A stretch of 64,000 nt of DNA from Rufibacter sp. DG15C. Its GTDB lineage: Bacteria; Bacteroidota; Bacteroidia; Cytophagales; Hymenobacteraceae. The notes under the pieces were generated by a model. The model was given only the letters and a program-made list of their open reading frames with translations, was not told the origin of the DNA and did not search any database. Of this stretch, positions 7,726 to 16,389 are shown piece after piece (the stretch's first letter is position 1; each line of letters starts with the position of its first letter). The translations under genes and the position numbers were made by a program. Location: contig NZ_CP010776.1 of the NCBI RefSeq assembly GCF_001577755.1, forward strand, positions 1,798,001 through 1,862,000, given 5' to 3'.

Positions 7726-8604
7726 ATGAAGATAGCAATAGTTGGTAAACCAGTAAAGGAAGAGGTGCTGCCCTATGTGAAGCGTCTCTTTGACAACTTA
7801 TTGCAGCGGGGCATTACCATTACCATCTCAGAAGGCTTCGCAGAATTATTAGAGCCCATGCTGCCTTTACCAGCAACGGTAGAGTATTTTAATAGACAAA
7901 CCAATTTGCAGGATGTCTCCTATATGCTCAGTCTGGGCGGGGATGGTACTCTTTTAGATGCTGTCACTTACGTTGGGGCCTTACAAATACCCATACTGGG
8001 GATCAATATGGGTCGGTTGGGTTTCTTGGCGTCTGTGCCCTACGCCCAGTTAGATGCGTCCATTGAGACCCTGTTAAAAGGGCATTACACGTTTGACGAG
8101 CGCTCGCTCATTCATTTAGACAGTGACCAGGAGGTTTTTGAGGGGATTAATTTCGGGTTGAATGAATTTTCAATATTAAAGCGAGATACTTCCTCCATGA
8201 TTGCCGTGCATACGTATATAGACGGCGAGTATTTAAATTCGTATTGGGCAGATGGGTTGATTGTGGCTACCCCTACAGGATCTACCGGCTATTCTTTGAG
8301 TTGCGGCGGTCCGGTAATGATGCCACAGACAAACAATTTTGTCATCTCTCCCGTATGCCCTCATAATTTGAACGTCCGCCCCTTGGTGGTGTCAGACAGG
8401 AGTGTGATTTCCTTTGAGATAGAAGGGAGGAGCACCAAGTATCTGGTTTCTCTAGATTCCAGATCAAGGCCTGTAGATGCGTCCATTCAATTGGCCATAA
8501 GGCGGGAAGACTTCAATGCACGTTTGGTCAAGCTCAACCAGGTTAATTTCTTAACTACGTTGCGCACAAAAATGCATTGGGGATTAGATCAACGGAATGG
8601 GTAA
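7726..8604 (+). CDS. nadK: NAD kinase
   Basis: NAD kinase phosphorylates NAD to NADP. The 292-aa product carries LSLGGDGTLLDAV (catalytic GGDGT near residue 72), GINMGRLGFLA, the NE motif in FGLNEFSI, and the WADGLIVATPTGSTGYSLSCGGP block, in the expected order and at the expected length. It heads a conserved Bacteroidota gene order leading to uppS and bamA. Confidence 0.95.
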   Translation: MKIAIVGKPVKEEVLPYVKRLFDNLLQRGITITISEGFAELLEPMLPLPATVEYFNRQTNLQDVSYMLSLGGDGTLLDAVTYVGALQIPILGINMGRLGFLASVPYAQLDASIETLLKGHYTFDERSLIHLDSDQEVFEGINFGLNEFSILKRDTSSMIAVHTYIDGEYLNSYWADGLIVATPTGSTGYSLSCGGPVMMPQTNNFVISPVCPHNLNVRPLVVSDRSVISFEIEGRSTKYLVSLDSRSRPVDASIQLAIRREDFNARLVKLNQVNFLTTLRTKMHWGLDQRNG

Positions 8605-8661
8605 CAACCATTTATACATATAATTTGTGTATATAGCTGATCTTTATGTAGAAAAAAATGA

Positions 8662-8669
8662 TAAATTTG
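8662..8669 (+). promoter_or_regulatory. candidate -7 box before the barrel protein gene
   Basis: TAAATTTG is an exact TAnnTTTG, 59 bp before the ATG at 8729, in an AT-rich 124-bp gap. No good -33 TTTG is seen. Confidence 0.3.
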
Positions 8670-8728
8670 CCTGTTGGAGTGCAAGTGTAAATTCCATTTA
8701 GAGTGAATCCAGCAAATAGTTTGACGGC

Positions 8729-9667
8729 ATGAAAAACGTATTCTCAGCATTATTAATTTTATTAACTCTAAGTATTGCGTTTTCGCAAGATGCAGAGGCT
8801 CAGCGGTTTAGAACTAGAAACAGATATAATTCTGTGAGTGTAAGCCTAAACGCAATGAACTATTTTGGTGACGTGACGCCAGAGGCAGACTTTACCAGTT
8901 TACGTTTGAAGTCTACTCGTCCTAGCTTGGCGGTGAGTTACTCAAGAAAGTTCTTTCCTAGAATTTCGGGACGTGCCTCCTTTAGCTGGGGCCGGATTAC
9001 TGGTGATGATGCTAAAAGTGCCTCTCCTGATGAAGCAGAAAACTTGCCTAGATTCAGACGTAACTTAAGCTTTAGAAATGATATCAAAGAGCTGAGTGTA
9101 GTAGGGGTGGTTGATCTATTTGAGAACCGTCGTTCTTATTTGCGCCGTCCAGATTTTACTCCATATGTGTTTGCTGGAGTTGCTGTTCTGCATCATAATC
9201 CAAAGGCTTACTATGATGGTGGTGCCATTGCTACTGGATGGTATGAGTTGCAGCCATTAGGAACTGAAGGGCAATATTCAGACGCAGAAGGGTATCCAGA
9301 GCCTTATTCAAGAGTGCAGTTTGCAATTCCTTTGGGGATTGGAGCTAGATACAGAATAGATAAACGTTGGGATATTGCTCTAGAGATTGGTTGGAGAAAA
9401 ACCTTTACAGATTACTTAGACGATGTAAGCGGTACCTATGCCAATAAAGCTGATTTGAAATCTAATGAAGCCATAGTGCTTTCAGATAGAAGCGCGGAAA
9501 GCGGATTAGGCCCCATAGTTACAACAGGAGGTTATCCGCATTTGAGAGGTTATGGGCTTAAAGGAAATCAGCGTGGTGATATTACAGATGATGACTGGTA
9601 CATCACAACTGGCGTAACTCTAAGTTATATTTTAAGACCTGCAAGAAGAGGACCTAAATTCCGTTAA
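8729..9667 (+). CDS. outer-membrane beta-barrel protein (DUF6089-like), 312 aa
   Basis: A signal peptide (MKNVFSALLILLTLSIAFSQ) precedes alternating polar/aromatic strands. The start NSVSVSLNAMNYFGDVTP and the aromatic-rich end DDDWYITTGVTLSYIL fit a small outer-membrane barrel. It resembles the DUF6089/porin-like proteins found between nadK and uppS in Bacteroidota. The neighbouring 245-aa gene is a paralogue (shared GIGG/NYFGDVTP and DWY..GV.LSY.. patterns). The function is unknown; placement beside bamA suggests a link to the outer membrane. Confidence 0.75.
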   Translation: MKNVFSALLILLTLSIAFSQDAEAQRFRTRNRYNSVSVSLNAMNYFGDVTPEADFTSLRLKSTRPSLAVSYSRKFFPRISGRASFSWGRITGDDAKSASPDEAENLPRFRRNLSFRNDIKELSVVGVVDLFENRRSYLRRPDFTPYVFAGVAVLHHNPKAYYDGGAIATGWYELQPLGTEGQYSDAEGYPEPYSRVQFAIPLGIGARYRIDKRWDIALEIGWRKTFTDYLDDVSGTYANKADLKSNEAIVLSDRSAESGLGPIVTTGGYPHLRGYGLKGNQRGDITDDDWYITTGVTLSYILRPARRGPKFR

Positions 9668-9691
9668 TAGAGAGAATCCAAACTTGACTAA

Positions 9692-10429
9692 ATGAGAATA
9701 CAGATTTTACGGACACTCCTTATTTGCCTTTGGGTCCAAATAGGGAGTGTTTTTTTTATGCATGTTTCTGCTCAGAATACGGAACGAAGTACCAACGAAT
9801 TAGGGATTGGCATTGGCGGAATCACATACAAGGGAGATGTTTCTCCCAGATATAGACTTTTAAGCAATCGTCCGGCGCTTACTCTTTTCTACAAAAGGGA
9901 TGTGTCTAGAGCACTGGTTTTGCGGGGCAGCCTGTTAGCTGGCAAAGTAAAGGCCAAGGATACACAATATGAAGACTTGCCTCTTTCTGATTATAGAAAG
10001 GCAGAGGTGACTACCAGCGTTTTGGAATTGGCAGTTGGGTTTGATTATAACTTCCTGAACTATTATGATTTCAGGAGGCACATTAGATGGACACCCTATT
10101 TTACATTAGGCGTAGCCGGTCTAGCATATAACAACAAAACCACTGCTCCAAATCCGGTTGTTCTCTATCCAGAGAATGGAGGGAACAACGAACCCTATAA
10201 AACCTCTTTTACAATGGCTGTTCCCATTGGGGCGGGGATTAAATATGCTTTGACGCATAGATTGAACCTGGGGGTGGAGTTCGGGGCTCGGTTTCTCTTG
10301 ACAGACAAGTTTGACAACCTCACCAACCAGAATGAGAAAGTCATGAATCCGCATGACAATGATTGGTATTTCTATAACGGGGTAAGCCTCTCATATACCT
10401 TCTATAAAATCAACTGCCCTTTATTTTAA
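9692..10429 (+). CDS. outer-membrane beta-barrel protein (DUF6089-like), 245 aa
   Basis: The N-terminal hydrophobic segment ends VSAQ, a likely signal-peptidase site. The mature protein begins NELGIGIGGITYKGDVSP and ends NDWYFYNGVSLSYTF, the same pattern as the preceding gene, so the pair probably arose by duplication. It lies 24 bp after that gene in the same direction. No catalytic motif is visible. Confidence 0.75.
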   Translation: MRIQILRTLLICLWVQIGSVFFMHVSAQNTERSTNELGIGIGGITYKGDVSPRYRLLSNRPALTLFYKRDVSRALVLRGSLLAGKVKAKDTQYEDLPLSDYRKAEVTTSVLELAVGFDYNFLNYYDFRRHIRWTPYFTLGVAGLAYNNKTTAPNPVVLYPENGGNNEPYKTSFTMAVPIGAGIKYALTHRLNLGVEFGARFLLTDKFDNLTNQNEKVMNPHDNDWYFYNGVSLSYTFYKINCPLF

Positions 10430-10519
10430 AAGAAATCAATGCCTTAATATAAGGTATACTGGAAAGGGTATGTCTAATATTGGCAACCTTTTCCTAAATT
10501 GCATTGAAATTTCTTTTTA

Positions 10520-11272
10520 ATGAGCCTGAAGGAAAAGATAGATCTAGGCAATTTGCCACAACACATTGCCGTTATCATGGACGGAAACGGGCGTTGGGCG
10601 AAGAAAAAAGGCAACCTCCGGATCTTCGGACATCAAAATGCCATTACTGCAGTGCGGGAAACGGTAGAAGCTTCTGCTGAGCTGGGAGTGCAGTATTTGA
10701 CGCTATATGCCTTCTCTACAGAGAACTGGTCACGGCCGAAGCAAGAAGTAGAAGCGTTAATGCAATTGTTGGTAAGCACCATCAGCAAAGAAACTGCTAC
10801 CCTGAATAAGAACAACATTAGGCTGCAGGCTATTGGAGATACAGCCTCACTGCCCAACTCCTGTAGAAAACAATTGGAGGAGGCAATTGCCAAAACCAGT
10901 CAGAATACCAGAATGACGCTGGTGTTGGCCTTGAGTTACAGTGGCCGTTGGGATATTACCAATGCAGTAAAACAGGTAGCACAAGCCGTGAAAACTGGGG
11001 AACTGCTTCCTGAGAACATTACAGAACAAACTGTAGAAAAATATTTGGCCACTGCTGGTATGCCAGATCCAAGTCTGTTGATTAGAACCAGCGGAGAACA
11101 AAGAATCAGTAATTTCCTGCTCTGGCAGTTAGCCTATACAGAATTGTACATCACAGAACTGTTATGGCCAGATTACAGGAAAGAACATCTATATGAAGCC
11201 ATACTTGCCTACCAACAACGGGAGCGCCGTTTTGGAAAAACAAGTGAACAATTACAAAAAGCAAATTCTTAA
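10520..11272 (+). CDS. uppS: undecaprenyl diphosphate synthase
   Basis: This cis-prenyltransferase makes the C55 lipid carrier for peptidoglycan and O-antigen. The 250-aa product has IAVIMDGNGRWAKKKG (catalytic Asp near residue 20), LTLYAFSTENWSRP, and LLIRTSGEQRISNFLLWQLAYTE near the C-terminus. Its TAA overlaps the bamA ATG by one base (TAATG), so the two are coupled. Confidence 0.95.
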   Translation: MSLKEKIDLGNLPQHIAVIMDGNGRWAKKKGNLRIFGHQNAITAVRETVEASAELGVQYLTLYAFSTENWSRPKQEVEALMQLLVSTISKETATLNKNNIRLQAIGDTASLPNSCRKQLEEAIAKTSQNTRMTLVLALSYSGRWDITNAVKQVAQAVKTGELLPENITEQTVEKYLATAGMPDPSLLIRTSGEQRISNFLLWQLAYTELYITELLWPDYRKEHLYEAILAYQQRERRFGKTSEQLQKANS

Positions 11273-13797
11273 TGAGTAAGTATTTTTGGCTGTTATGCCT
11301 ATTAGTTATGTCTAATGCGGCATCAGCACAAGTAAGGCTTGGCGTTGGCAGAAGCACTCCACAACAATCTCCTTCTACGTTAGATTACAGCAATCCCAAA
11401 AGGTACACCATTGGCGGTATCACGGTGAGCGGTGCCAAATTCCTTGACCCTAATACGCTTATCTCCTTGACAGGGTTAGACATAGGGGATGAGATAACAG
11501 TACCCGGTGAAGACATTGGGTTTGCTATCCAGAAATTATGGGACCAGGGTATCTTGGGTGGCGTAGACGTGCGCGCTACTAGCATTGAAGGCAACAAAAT
11601 ATTCTTGGATTTCTTTTTGACAGAGCGTCCTCGCCTGTCAAGGTTTGATTTTACCGGTGCCAGCAAATCACAAGCTGAGGATCTAACGGAAAAAATCTCT
11701 CTGAGCAAAGGTCGTGTGGTAACTGATGCGCTTTTAAGCTCCACCCGTACCGCGGTAGAGAAATTCTACCAAGAGAAAGGATATTTGAATGCCCAAGCCA
11801 CTATCAAACAAAGCCCAGATTCTATTATTGCCAACAGCGTTTCCCTAGATATACAGGTGAACAAAGGCGAGAAAGTAAAGATTGCGGAGCTTAACATTGA
11901 AGGCAACGAGGCCATCAAAGACAGCAAACTCAAAAAGAAGCTGAAAGACACGAAGGAGAAGAAGTTTTACAAACTATTCACTAGCGGCAAATTCCAGCAG
12001 GCTAAGTATGAAGAAGACAAAAAGCTTCTGATTGATTACTATAACACACAAGGCTACCGTGATGCCACCATTGTGTCTGACTCTGTTTATAAAATCAGTG
12101 AAGACCGCATTGGTATTAAGTTGGTCATTGAGGAGGGAAGCAAGTATTTCTACCGTAACATTACCTGGAACGGAAACTACTTATATGATGACGCCTATTT
12201 GAGCCGAGTACTTGGCTTACAGAAAGGTGACGTTTACAACAAAGAAGAACTGGACAAACGTCTCAACTACAATCCTAACGAGTCAGACGTTACTTCTCTT
12301 TACATGGATGATGGTTACTTGTTCTTCCAGATTGAGCCGGTAGAAGTAGCCGTAGAAGGTGACTCTATTGACATTGAAATGCGGTTGAGTGAAGGGTCTC
12401 AAGCCAAAATCAACTCTATCAACGTTTCTGGCAATACCAAAACCAGTGACCACGTGATTTTGCGTGAACTGCGCACCTTACCAGGGCAGAACTTTAGCCG
12501 TGCAGCGTTGATCAGGTCGCAGCGTGAAATTGCCGCTTTGGGATATTTTGACCCAGAGAACATCGGTATGAACCCTATCCCTAATCCAGCCAATGGAACG
12601 GTAGACATTCAATACACGGTAGAGGAACGTCCAAATGATCAGATTACTTTGTCTGGTGGTTGGGGCGGTGGCCTTGGTGCGGTTGGAACAGTAGGTCTTG
12701 TACTGAATAATTTCTCTTTGCGCAAAGCCGGTGATTTCAAACAATGGCGCCCGGTACCGTCAGGTGATGGTCAGCGTCTAGCATTAAACATTCAGGCCAA
12801 CGGAAAGCGCTATCAGTCGTATTCGCTTTCGTTTACAGAGCCGTGGTTAGGTGGTCGTAGACCAAACTCTTTGACAGTAAGCTTGAGCAAGTCTATTCAG
12901 CGCTTCAATGATCTAGACGAATTCAACCAGCAGAGAGAAGCCTATATTGACATCAATGGGGTTTCTGTAAACTTGGGACGTAGGTTAAGATGGCCAGATG
13001 ACTACTTCAGTTTGAGTAACTCATTGTCTTACTACCGTTATAACATGAGCAATGGCTCCACTATCTTTAGGGGCTATGCAGAGGCAGACAGTATAAAAGA
13101 TGCCAACAACTTCTCTTTTATTACTGCCTTCTCTAGAAATAGTATTGACAACCCAACTTTCACCAGATCTGGGGCATCCTTGAGCTTAACGGCCACATTG
13201 ACACCTCCTTATTCTTTGATAAAAGGTAAAACCAACTCCTTCCAGTGGATTGAATTCCATAAATGGATGTTAGATGCGTCTTGGTTCCACACTTTGGCAG
13301 GGAATTTGGTATTGAATACAAGAGCCCACTTCGGGTTTATTGGCACCTACAGTTCAAAAGGAACTATTGGGCCGTTTGAAAGATTTAAACTAGGAGGCTC
13401 TGGCCTGGGCGGTGGTTCTTATATTGTGGCTACTGACTATGTGGGCTTGCGCGGATATGAAGATGAAAGCATCACGCCGCTTTCTGCCAATGGTCAGATT
13501 TCAGCGGGTGGGGTTGCCTTCAACAAATACGTATCTGAGTTACGCTACCTGGTGTCACCAAACCCAGCGGCAACGGTATATGTGTTAGCATTTGCCGAGG
13601 CAGGTAACAACTTCCCTAGCATCAGGACATATGATCCATTCAAGTTGTATCGTTCTGTAGGGGTGGGAGCCAGGGTGTTCATGGCGGCCTTCGGGTTGTT
13701 AGGATTTGACTATGGTTGGGGCTTAGACACCGTGCCGGGTCAGCCAAACGCCAACGGTGGTCAGTTCCACTTTATGATTGGACAGCAGATCAGGTAA
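11272..13797 (+). CDS. bamA: outer-membrane protein assembly factor BamA
   Basis: BamA inserts beta-barrel proteins into the outer membrane. The 841-aa protein starts with a signal peptide ending ASA-Q. Five POTRA-type repeats follow (about residues 45-460, e.g. IGGITVSGAKFLDPNTL, VKIAELNIEGNEAIKDSKL, INSINVSGNTKTSDHVILRELRT). The C-terminal barrel ends in an aromatic-rich strand (GQFHFMIGQQIR). Position between uppS and two ompH genes matches the conserved order in this phylum. Confidence 0.94.
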   Translation: MSKYFWLLCLLVMSNAASAQVRLGVGRSTPQQSPSTLDYSNPKRYTIGGITVSGAKFLDPNTLISLTGLDIGDEITVPGEDIGFAIQKLWDQGILGGVDVRATSIEGNKIFLDFFLTERPRLSRFDFTGASKSQAEDLTEKISLSKGRVVTDALLSSTRTAVEKFYQEKGYLNAQATIKQSPDSIIANSVSLDIQVNKGEKVKIAELNIEGNEAIKDSKLKKKLKDTKEKKFYKLFTSGKFQQAKYEEDKKLLIDYYNTQGYRDATIVSDSVYKISEDRIGIKLVIEEGSKYFYRNITWNGNYLYDDAYLSRVLGLQKGDVYNKEELDKRLNYNPNESDVTSLYMDDGYLFFQIEPVEVAVEGDSIDIEMRLSEGSQAKINSINVSGNTKTSDHVILRELRTLPGQNFSRAALIRSQREIAALGYFDPENIGMNPIPNPANGTVDIQYTVEERPNDQITLSGGWGGGLGAVGTVGLVLNNFSLRKAGDFKQWRPVPSGDGQRLALNIQANGKRYQSYSLSFTEPWLGGRRPNSLTVSLSKSIQRFNDLDEFNQQREAYIDINGVSVNLGRRLRWPDDYFSLSNSLSYYRYNMSNGSTIFRGYAEADSIKDANNFSFITAFSRNSIDNPTFTRSGASLSLTATLTPPYSLIKGKTNSFQWIEFHKWMLDASWFHTLAGNLVLNTRAHFGFIGTYSSKGTIGPFERFKLGGSGLGGGSYIVATDYVGLRGYEDESITPLSANGQISAGGVAFNKYVSELRYLVSPNPAATVYVLAFAEAGNNFPSIRTYDPFKLYRSVGVGARVFMAAFGLLGFDYGWGLDTVPGQPNANGGQFHFMIGQQIR

Positions 13798-13815
13798 TAT
13801 AAAAGAGGAGATAGC

Positions 13816-14502
13816 ATGAAAAGAACGCTTGGTTTTCTATTGGTAGTGACATTGTTCCTGGTGAGCAGTCAGACCTCCCATGCGCAACGGTTCGGCTATA
13901 TTGACTCAGAATTTATCCTGCAAAAGATGCCTGCATATTCTAATGCCCAAGCTGAGGTAGACAAGTTGTCTGCCGCCTGGCAAAAGGAAATTGAGAACAT
14001 GCGGGCAGAGGTTGAGAAGCTTAAGAAAGCGTATCAGGCAGAAGAGATTTTGCTTACCTCAGAAATGAAAACCAAGCGCTTGGAGGAAATCACCAAGAAG
14101 GAGAACGAGGTGAGAGAGTACCAGCGCAAGATGTTCGGATTTGAAGGAAGCCTGTTCAAAAAGCGTGAAGAAATGATCAGGCCAGCCCAGGACCAGCTGT
14201 TTGAAGCCGTTGAAAAGGTGGTGAGACAGAAAGGCCTGAGCTTTATATTTGATAAGTCATCCAGAGACGTGGTGATGCTGTACACAGACCCACGTCATGA
14301 TTACACAGAGTATGTGCTGGAAGAACTGGGACTGGCGTCTAAGGAAGCCAATTCACAGGGAGCCAGACCGGCAGATGCTTTGATAGACAAACCAGAAGAC
14401 ATACCTCCGTTGCCTGAGGCGGCCACAGAGAATTCGCCTTCTAAGAACACCAAGCCTGCCTCCGGCACTAAAAAGCCGCCAGTTAAAAAGAAAAACAATT
14501 AA
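13816..14502 (+). CDS. OmpH/Skp family periplasmic chaperone, 228 aa
   Basis: A signal peptide (to SHAQ) is followed by RFGYIDSEFILQKMPAYSNAQAEVDKL and a long charged coiled coil (about residues 55-125). The family's C-terminal strand region ends near residue 175. The last 50 residues are a Pro/Lys-rich tail. Skp-type proteins hold unfolded outer-membrane proteins for BamA. A GAGGAG sequence precedes the ATG, an unusually strong ribosome-binding site for this phylum. Confidence 0.9.
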   Translation: MKRTLGFLLVVTLFLVSSQTSHAQRFGYIDSEFILQKMPAYSNAQAEVDKLSAAWQKEIENMRAEVEKLKKAYQAEEILLTSEMKTKRLEEITKKENEVREYQRKMFGFEGSLFKKREEMIRPAQDQLFEAVEKVVRQKGLSFIFDKSSRDVVMLYTDPRHDYTEYVLEELGLASKEANSQGARPADALIDKPEDIPPLPEAATENSPSKNTKPASGTKKPPVKKKNN

Positions 14503-14521
14503 ACAAACAAAGTAACTTACA

Positions 14522-15127
14522 ATGAACAAATTGAAATCTCTGTTGGTGGCCGCTTTTGTATGCGTGAGCATGGCTTCATTTGCACAGACGGGTACCGTTA
14601 AGATTGGTTACACCAACGCGAATTACATTATCAGCCAGTTGCCTGAGAGCCGTCAGATTGAGTCTGATCTGAAAGCGCACAGCGGTCAATTGGAGAAAGA
14701 ACTTCAGAATAAAGTGAAAGATTACCAAGGCAAGTTGGAAGCGTATAACAAAGGAGCTGCCGCCATGACTGACGTGATCAGAGCTGATAGAGAGAAGGAA
14801 TTGACTACGCTTCGTTCTTCTATTGAGGAGTTCCAACGCAACGCAGATGCTTCTTTGCAGAAAAAAGAGCAGGTGGCGCTTGAGCCAGTGATGAACAAAA
14901 TCCAGAAGGCCATTGATGAGGTTGCCAAAGAAAACGGCTATACCCACATCTTTACCGCTGAGGCTTTGTTGTATGGTCCAGAAGACGGAAACAACTTCAC
15001 TGACTTGGTATTGAAGAAATTAGGCGTAACGCCAGGTGCTAAGCCTGCGGGCCCAGCTGCTTCTACTCCTAAGCCAGGTGCTACACCAGCCAAACCAGCT
15101 GCAACGCCAGTTAAGAAGAAAAACTAA
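14522..15127 (+). CDS. OmpH/Skp family periplasmic chaperone, 201 aa
   Basis: A second Skp paralogue lies 19 bp after the first: signal peptide to FAQ, KIGYTNANYIISQLPESRQIESDL, a coiled coil (about 45-115), and the C-terminal GYTHIFTAEALLYG region. It ends in an Ala/Pro/Lys-rich low-complexity tail (about 25 residues). A strong hairpin follows the stop, so the nadK-to-ompH run probably ends here. Confidence 0.9.
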   Translation: MNKLKSLLVAAFVCVSMASFAQTGTVKIGYTNANYIISQLPESRQIESDLKAHSGQLEKELQNKVKDYQGKLEAYNKGAAAMTDVIRADREKELTTLRSSIEEFQRNADASLQKKEQVALEPVMNKIQKAIDEVAKENGYTHIFTAEALLYGPEDGNNFTDLVLKKLGVTPGAKPAGPAASTPKPGATPAKPAATPVKKKN

Positions 15128-15143
15128 ACGGCGTCTTATTTAA

Positions 15144-15182
15144 CGGAAAAGCCGATGGTGATGCACACCATCGGCTTTTCCG
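15144..15182 (+). terminator. hairpin terminator after ompH
   Basis: CGGAAAAGCCGATGGTG pairs with CACCATCGGCTTTTCCG around ATGCA, giving a 17-bp perfect stem whose distal arm contains TTTT. It is directly followed by a PAL element. Confidence 0.75.
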
Positions 15183-15218
15183 TTTTTTGCCTATTTTACC
15201 CAAAACAAGCCAAAAACG
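15181..15218. repeat. PAL palindrome 5, in the rluD leader
   Basis: Arms CGTTTTTTGCCT and AAGCCAAAAACG with few mismatches. It ends 2 bp before the rluD ATG, so this copy is at a gene start, not a gene end. Confidence 0.8.
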
Positions 15219-15220
15219 AC

Positions 15221-16285
15221 ATGATCTCTTCTCTGGACCAGGAAGATGAAGCTGCCAACAGCCTAGATTCTGACGACCTCTTTGAACACCACCGCATTGT
15301 CGTGGACAAAGGACAGGCCCTGCTGCGCGTTGATAAGTTCTTGATGGACCGCTTGCCCAACGTGACACGTAACAAACTGCAGGAAGCTATCAAGGCCGAG
15401 TCTGTGCGGGTGAACGGTCTTTCTATTAAGGCTAGCTACAAGGTAAAGCCCTTGGATGTGATTACCATCACACTAGCAGACCCTCCTCGTGACACAGACA
15501 TAGTACCAGAAGACATTCCTTTAAACATTGTCTTTGAGGACGAGGACCTGATGATTATAAACAAGGCCGCTGGCATGGTGGTGCACCCAGCGTACAACAA
15601 CTGGTCTGGCACCTTGGTAAACGGATTGGTGTTTTACCTGCAAAATCTGCCCACCACTCGCAACGGCGAGATCAGGCCAGGTTTGGTGCACCGCATAGAC
15701 AAGGACACGTCAGGGTTGCTTGTAATAGCCAAGACTGAATTGGCCATGGCGCACCTGGCACGGCAGTTCTATGACCACTCCATTGAGCGCACCTATTATG
15801 CATTGGTGTGGGGAGTGCCTGCTCAAGAGAAAGGAACCATCACCGGTCACGTGGGGCGCAGTGCCAAAGACCGCAAGGTGATGGCGGTCTATCCAGAGGG
15901 AGACTTCGGGAAGCACGCTGTGACGCACTATGAGGTGCTGGAAAGCTTTGGCTATTGTAGTCTGCTTAAGTGTAACCTGGAGACGGGACGCACGCACCAG
16001 ATTAGAGCGCATATGAAGTACCTAGGGCATCCGTTGTTTAATGATAGTACCTACGGCGGGGATAAGATTGTCAAAGGCCAACATACGGGCTCTTATAAGG
16101 CTTTCGTGCAGAATACGTTTGATGCTTTGCCTAGGCAGGCACTGCATGCCAAATCCCTAGGCTTTATTCATCCAAGAACCCATGAATTCCTGCAATTTGA
16201 GTCTGACCTACCCGAAGACTTCTTAGCCGGGTTAGCTAAGTGGCGTCAATACGGGAAACTCTTAGAAGACCGAGCTCAGCAGTAA
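15221..16285 (+). CDS. rluD: RluD-type large-subunit pseudouridine synthase
   Basis: The enzyme makes pseudouridines in 23S rRNA. The product has an N-terminal S4 domain (RVDKFLMDRLPNVTRNKLQEAI, about 30-95) and the RluA-family catalytic motif VHRIDKDTSGLLVIAKT (Asp near residue 155), followed by GRTHQIRAHMKYLGHPL. The ATG at 15221 gives 354 aa and is preferred: the in-frame ATG at 15155 would place a terminator and the whole PAL element inside the coding region. RluD rather than RluC is inferred from the S4 domain and length. Confidence 0.9.
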   Translation: MISSLDQEDEAANSLDSDDLFEHHRIVVDKGQALLRVDKFLMDRLPNVTRNKLQEAIKAESVRVNGLSIKASYKVKPLDVITITLADPPRDTDIVPEDIPLNIVFEDEDLMIINKAAGMVVHPAYNNWSGTLVNGLVFYLQNLPTTRNGEIRPGLVHRIDKDTSGLLVIAKTELAMAHLARQFYDHSIERTYYALVWGVPAQEKGTITGHVGRSAKDRKVMAVYPEGDFGKHAVTHYEVLESFGYCSLLKCNLETGRTHQIRAHMKYLGHPLFNDSTYGGDKIVKGQHTGSYKAFVQNTFDALPRQALHAKSLGFIHPRTHEFLQFESDLPEDFLAGLAKWRQYGKLLEDRAQQ

Positions 16286-16288
16286 GAA

Positions 16289-16327
16289 CCGTTTTTGGCC
16301 TGTTTTCTAGAAAGTAGCCTAAAAACG
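16289..16327. repeat. PAL palindrome 6
   Basis: The left arm is canonical (CCGTTTTTGGCCTGTTTT) and the right is AGCCTAAAAACG, the form seen in copy 8. Starts 4 bp after the rluD stop. Confidence 0.85.
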
Positions 16328-16334
16328 AAGCCAT

Positions 16335-16370
16335 AAAAAAGGGTCGCTCTAAGCTAGAGCGACCCTTTTC
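16335..16370. terminator. bidirectional terminator between converging genes
   Basis: AAAAAAGGGTCGCTCT pairs with AGAGCGACCCTTTT around AAGCT, giving T-tails on both strands. Serves rluD (plus) and the TPR gene (minus). Confidence 0.85.
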
Positions 16371-16389
16371 TGTTAATAGGTGTTTGATA

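Noticed and set aside
15155-15220. Longer N-terminus of the RluD frame starting at 15155
   Set aside because: It would encode a terminator hairpin and a whole PAL element; the homologous protein starts near 15221.
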